Notes under the pieces: model-generated | Databases searched by the model: none | The model's input: the letters and a program-made list of their open reading frames with translations, nothing else | What the model was told of the DNA's origin: nothing | In this document: positions 5,120-7,740 of the stretch, one piece after another | Numbering within the stretch: position 1 is the first letter of the stretch | Layout: every line of letters starts with the position of its first letter | NCBI GenBank assembly: GCA_029256005.1 | Contig: JAQSYS010000072.1 | Location: 1 to 7,740, forward strand | Reading direction: 5' to 3' | Length of the DNA stretch: 7,740 nucleotides | From: Sedimentibacter sp. | GTDB lineage: Bacteria; Bacillota; Clostridia; Tissierellales; Sedimentibacteraceae | Made by a program: the position numbers and the translations under genes

Positions 5120-6816
5120 AAATAAAGGTTGCTGAACTATTTACTCAGGTAGAAAATGAATTATCCTTGGAGGAGGCTCTAACATTAATAGAGATACCAC
5201 CAAGTCAAGATATGGGTGATTATGCTGTACCTTGTTTTAAATTTGCGAAAAAATATAGAAAATCTCCTGCTGTTATAGCTTCAGAAATAGCAGAAAAATT
5301 TGGAACGATAGAAGAATTTGAAAGAATAGAAAGTGCAGGTCCATATGTAAACTTTTTTGTGGATAAAAAGCATTTTGTTGAAAAGATATTAAAGGAAGCA
5401 TTTAAAGAAAAGGAAAATTACGGAAGCACCAATATAGGTAAAGGGAAAAGTGTCATTGTTGAATTTTCATCACCTAACATTGCTAAACCTTTCCACATAG
5501 GACATATAAGAACTACAATAATTGGAAACTCAATTTATAAAATATTTAATTATTTAGGCTACAACACTATTACAATAAATCATTTAGGAGATTACGGTAC
5601 TCAATTTGGAATGCTTATATCTGCATATAAAAAATGGGGAACTCCTGAAATTGTAGAAGCTATAGAAAAAAATCCTATTCAAGAATTATTGAAGTTGTAT
5701 GTAAGATACAACAAAGAAATTGAAACACATCCGGAATATAAAGAAGAAGCAAGATATTGGTTCAAGGAATTAGAAACTGGAAATGAAGAGGCTCATAGAC
5801 TTTGGACTTGGTTCAGAGAGGTAAGCCTGAAAGAATTTAACAGAGTTTATGACATGCTTAACATTAAGTTTGATTCCTATGCAGGTGAAAGCTTCTATTC
5901 AGACAAAATGCCACTTGTTATGGAGGAGTTGGAGGATAAGTGTCTTTTGAAGGATTCAGAAGGAGCTAAAATTGTTGAATTACAACAATATGGCTTAACA
6001 GATGCAGTCGTTCAAAAAAGTGACGGCTCAACATTGTATGTTACAAGAGACATAGCAGCTGCTATGTACAGAAAGAAAACATATAATTTCTATAAAAATA
6101 TATATGTTGTTGGAGCTCCTCAAAAGCTACATTTTGAACAATGGAGAAAAATAATAGAACTTATGGGTTATGAATGGGCTGAAGACTGTGTTCATGTTAT
6201 GTTTGGAACAGTAAGTCTAGAGGACGGTGTTCTTTCAACTCGTCAGGGCAGAGTCGTATTCCTTGAAGATGTTTTAAATAAAGCAATTGAAAAAACAATG
6301 GATATAATTAATGAAAGAAATACAAATCTCGAAAACAAGGAACTGGTTGCTAAGCAGGTTGGTATTGGAGCAGTAATATTCCAGGAATTATTCAACAACA
6401 GAATCAAGGATTATATGTTCTCATGGGATAAGACACTGAGCTTTGAAGGTGAAACAGGTCCATACGTTCAATATACTTATGCAAGAACATGCAGTCTTCT
6501 TCGCAAAGGAGAGGTTGAAATTGATGATAATGTTGATTATTCAATATTAACTGACAAAGAAGCATTCAATGTTATCAAAAAGATTGAAGGATTTAAAGCA
6601 GCTGTATTAGGAGCTCATGACAAATATGAGCCATTCTTCATAACAAGATACATTGTAAGTCTAGCTCAGGAATTTAACCGCTTTTATCATGAATGTCCGA
6701 TAGTTGTTGAGGACATTGAAGTTAAGAAAGCAAGACTTCTTTTAACAAAGACAGTTAATAACGTGCTTAAAAAGGGCATGGAGCTTTTAGGAATGGAAAC
6801 GCCAGAAAGAATGTAA
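5110..6816 (+). CDS. argS: Arginine--tRNA ligase (ArgRS), class I
   Basis: ArgRS charges tRNA-Arg with arginine using ATP, in the cytosol, and needs bound tRNA for amino-acid activation. The 568 residues match a full-length bacterial enzyme. Order: N-terminal tRNA-binding domain (about 1-115, with DMGDYAVPCF at 34-43 and AGPYVNFFV at 76-84); Rossmann catalytic core with the HIGH motif in SPNIAKPFHIGHIR (121-134, HIGH 129-132); NHLGDYGTQFG (157-167); and STRQG (376-380) in the KMSKS position, the usual ArgRS degeneration of that motif. The DALR-type anticodon-binding domain covers about 445-568, with TGPYVQYTYAR (449-459) at its entry. It starts with ATG after GGAGG (5099-5103, 6-nt spacing). 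It has its own strong promoter and its own terminator, so it is essentially monocistronic. No frameshift or missing catalytic motif is seen. Confidence 0.98.
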   Translation: MDFKIKVAELFTQVENELSLEEALTLIEIPPSQDMGDYAVPCFKFAKKYRKSPAVIASEIAEKFGTIEEFERIESAGPYVNFFVDKKHFVEKILKEAFKEKENYGSTNIGKGKSVIVEFSSPNIAKPFHIGHIRTTIIGNSIYKIFNYLGYNTITINHLGDYGTQFGMLISAYKKWGTPEIVEAIEKNPIQELLKLYVRYNKEIETHPEYKEEARYWFKELETGNEEAHRLWTWFREVSLKEFNRVYDMLNIKFDSYAGESFYSDKMPLVMEELEDKCLLKDSEGAKIVELQQYGLTDAVVQKSDGSTLYVTRDIAAAMYRKKTYNFYKNIYVVGAPQKLHFEQWRKIIELMGYEWAEDCVHVMFGTVSLEDGVLSTRQGRVVFLEDVLNKAIEKTMDIINERNTNLENKELVAKQVGIGAVIFQELFNNRIKDYMFSWDKTLSFEGETGPYVQYTYARTCSLLRKGEVEIDDNVDYSILTDKEAFNVIKKIEGFKAAVLGAHDKYEPFFITRYIVSLAQEFNRFYHECPIVVEDIEVKKARLLLTKTVNNVLKKGMELLGMETPERM

Positions 6817-6839
6817 TGTAACTATATCTGAATAATTGT

Positions 6840-6866
6840 AGGAACTCAAATAGAGTTCCTTTTTTT
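6840..6866 (+). terminator. Intrinsic terminator of argS
   Basis: AGGAACTC (6840-6847), loop AAATA, GAGTTCCT (6853-6860) form a perfect 8-bp stem followed by a run of T to 6866. It starts 23 bp after the argS stop codon and insulates the transglycosylase gene from argS. Confidence 0.93.
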
Positions 6867-6872
6867 GTTTAG

Positions 6873-6893
6873 GGAAATAATGATAATATTTCC
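6873..6893. repeat. 7-bp inverted repeat upstream of the transglycosylase gene
   Basis: GGAAATA (6873-6879) and TATTTCC (6887-6893) surround a 7-base centre. A 10-bp perfect palindrome, GACTTAAGTC, follows at 6903-6912. Both lie 45-85 bp upstream of the -35 box at 6957, so they could be activator or repressor sites; neither matches an operator I can name. Confidence 0.25.
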
Positions 6894-6956
6894 GATGAAA
6901 TAGACTTAAGTCGTCAATACAATGCATATTTCAACAATACATGTCACCTTTCATCA

Positions 6957-6985
6957 TTGACCAGAAAATAAAGTGAAAATATAAT
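6957..6985 (+). promoter_or_regulatory. Promoter of the transglycosylase gene
   Basis: TTGACC (6957-6962) and TATAAT (6980-6985) with a 17-bp spacer: five of six and six of six consensus matches. Transcription should start near 6992, leaving a UTR of about 25 nt before the preferred ATG at 7018. Confidence 0.83.
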
Positions 6986-7017
6986 TAAATAACATAACAA
7001 ACATGTGGGGTGATGAA

Positions 7018-7680
7018 ATGAAACGTGAAAAGTACTTGACGATACTTCTTATAATATGCATGCTGTCATATTTTATGATGTTAAATTTGAGCATGACAGC
7101 AGTGGCTGAGGATTTATCAAATTATCATACCAAGAATGATGTAAATAAAAGAGATGCTTTTATATATGATTTAAGAAGTTCATATTTGCAAGAAAAAGAA
7201 TTAATTGAATATACTAAAAACTTAACAGGCCTTGAAATTGATGATTGTGAGTTTATTGTCAACGAATGTAAGGATAAAAATTTAGATCCATTTATAGTAC
7301 TTGGTGTTATAAAAAGAGAAAGCAATTTTAATCCTAAGGCACAAGGCGCAGCCGGCGAGCGAGGTCTAGGCCAGCTTATGGAAAATACCGCCAGACCAGT
7401 TGCAGAAAATCTCGGGTATGTATATGATCCTGATAAGCTTTATGATACAAGATACAACTTAAAGCTCACTATCACTCAAATATCATACTTATTAAATTCA
7501 TATAACAATGATATCCATATGGCATTGACTGCTTATAACAGAGGCCAGCAGGGTTTGATTGAATATATGAAAAACAGTGAAAATAGTAAATCTGCTATAA
7601 GTGATTACTCATTAGGAGTGCTGCAATTTGCAAAGGAATATAAGGAAAACTTTAGAAAAAACACAGAAGTTAATTCTTAA
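7018..7680 (+). CDS. Exported SLT-type lytic murein transglycosylase
   Basis: This 220-residue protein should cleave the MurNAc-GlcNAc bond of peptidoglycan, leaving 1,6-anhydro ends, outside the membrane. Residues 1-30 are a Sec signal: KREK, a hydrophobic core (about 6-25), then AVA before Glu31, a good signal peptidase I site. The only Cys near the core (14) has Ile before it, so no lipobox. The SLT domain (about 75-205) has catalytic Glu101 in KRESNFNPKAQG, GLGQLM (116-121) and AYNRG (172-176), the three family motifs in order. No LysM, SH3 or other wall-binding domain is present, so it may act locally or on fresh wall. The ATG at 7018 is preferred to the in-frame ATG at 7003 because GGGGTGAT (7007-7014) lies 7 nt before it, counted from GGGG, while 7003 has no ribosome binding site. 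It is transcribed alone. Confidence 0.9.
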   Translation: MKREKYLTILLIICMLSYFMMLNLSMTAVAEDLSNYHTKNDVNKRDAFIYDLRSSYLQEKELIEYTKNLTGLEIDDCEFIVNECKDKNLDPFIVLGVIKRESNFNPKAQGAAGERGLGQLMENTARPVAENLGYVYDPDKLYDTRYNLKLTITQISYLLNSYNNDIHMALTAYNRGQQGLIEYMKNSENSKSAISDYSLGVLQFAKEYKENFRKNTEVNS

Positions 7681-7720
7681 ATAAAATTATGTTTATCTTT
7701 TAAATTTATAAAATTGATTG

Positions 7721-7726
7721 TATAAT
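7721..7726 (+). promoter_or_regulatory. Possible -10 box of a gene beyond the window
   Basis: A perfect TATAAT lies 40 bp after the transglycosylase stop. The sequence 17 bp upstream (TTTTAA, 7698-7703) matches the -35 consensus poorly and no spaced TG precedes the box, so this is only a candidate. No terminator is seen between the stop at 7680 and the window end. Confidence 0.25.
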
Positions 7727-7740
7727 AGAATCACGGTTTA

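Noticed and set aside
7003..7017. ATG at 7003 as the transglycosylase start (adds MWGDE)
   Set aside because: No ribosome binding site precedes it, and this stretch itself contains the GGGGTGAT that serves the ATG at 7018.
7018..7107. Lipoprotein signal in the transglycosylase
   Set aside because: The Cys at residue 14 is preceded by Ile where Gly, Ala or Ser is needed, and it lies inside the hydrophobic core. The AVA site before Glu31 fits signal peptidase I instead.
1..7740. CRISPR array, insertion sequence, prophage or toxin-antitoxin module
   Set aside because: No spaced direct repeats, transposase, integrase or paired small toxin/antitoxin genes were seen on either strand.

Overview
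The window comes from a very AT-rich, low-GC Gram-positive chromosome. The GGAGG-type ribosome binding sites, TTGACA/TATAAT promoters with 17-bp spacers, MutS2, an Lsa/CplR-like ABC-F ATPase and a clostridial-style ArgRS all suggest the Clostridia/Tissierellia part of Firmicutes. The genus cannot be fixed from the sequence alone. Nothing in it looks mobile: I see no insertion sequence, phage gene, CRISPR array, tRNA or rRNA.

Layout. Bases 1-1875 hold the 3' four-fifths of mutS2 on the plus strand; its 5' end lies outside the window. A symmetric A/T-flanked hairpin at 1874-1899 separates it from a convergent minus-strand gene (1924-3495) for an antibiotic-resistance-type ABC-F ATPase of the Lsa/CplR/Vga group. 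The gene-poor stretch 3496-3862 is a divergent control region. It holds a consensus promoter reading left into the ABC-F gene, with a leader of about 210 nt, and a second promoter reading right into a GNAT acetyltransferase gene (3863-4942). argS (5110-6816) follows with its own promoter and ends at a strong intrinsic terminator. A small exported lytic transglycosylase gene (7018-7680) follows with its own promoter.

Functional picture. The genes look like separately transcribed housekeeping and defence units, not one pathway. Three touch translation: MutS2 (collided-ribosome splitting in Bacillus, also a recombination suppressor), the ABC-F protein (ribosome protection) and ArgRS. Their orientations do not make an operon.

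The most interesting part is the ABC-F leader. It contains a consensus promoter, a 3-codon mini-ORF, a terminator-like hairpin and a 46-codon hydrophobic ORF whose stop codon abuts the ABC-F Shine-Dalgarno sequence. A small hairpin can also mask that Shine-Dalgarno sequence. This is what drug-induced ribosome-mediated attenuation would be expected to look like. I found no evidence of a wholly new multi-gene system.
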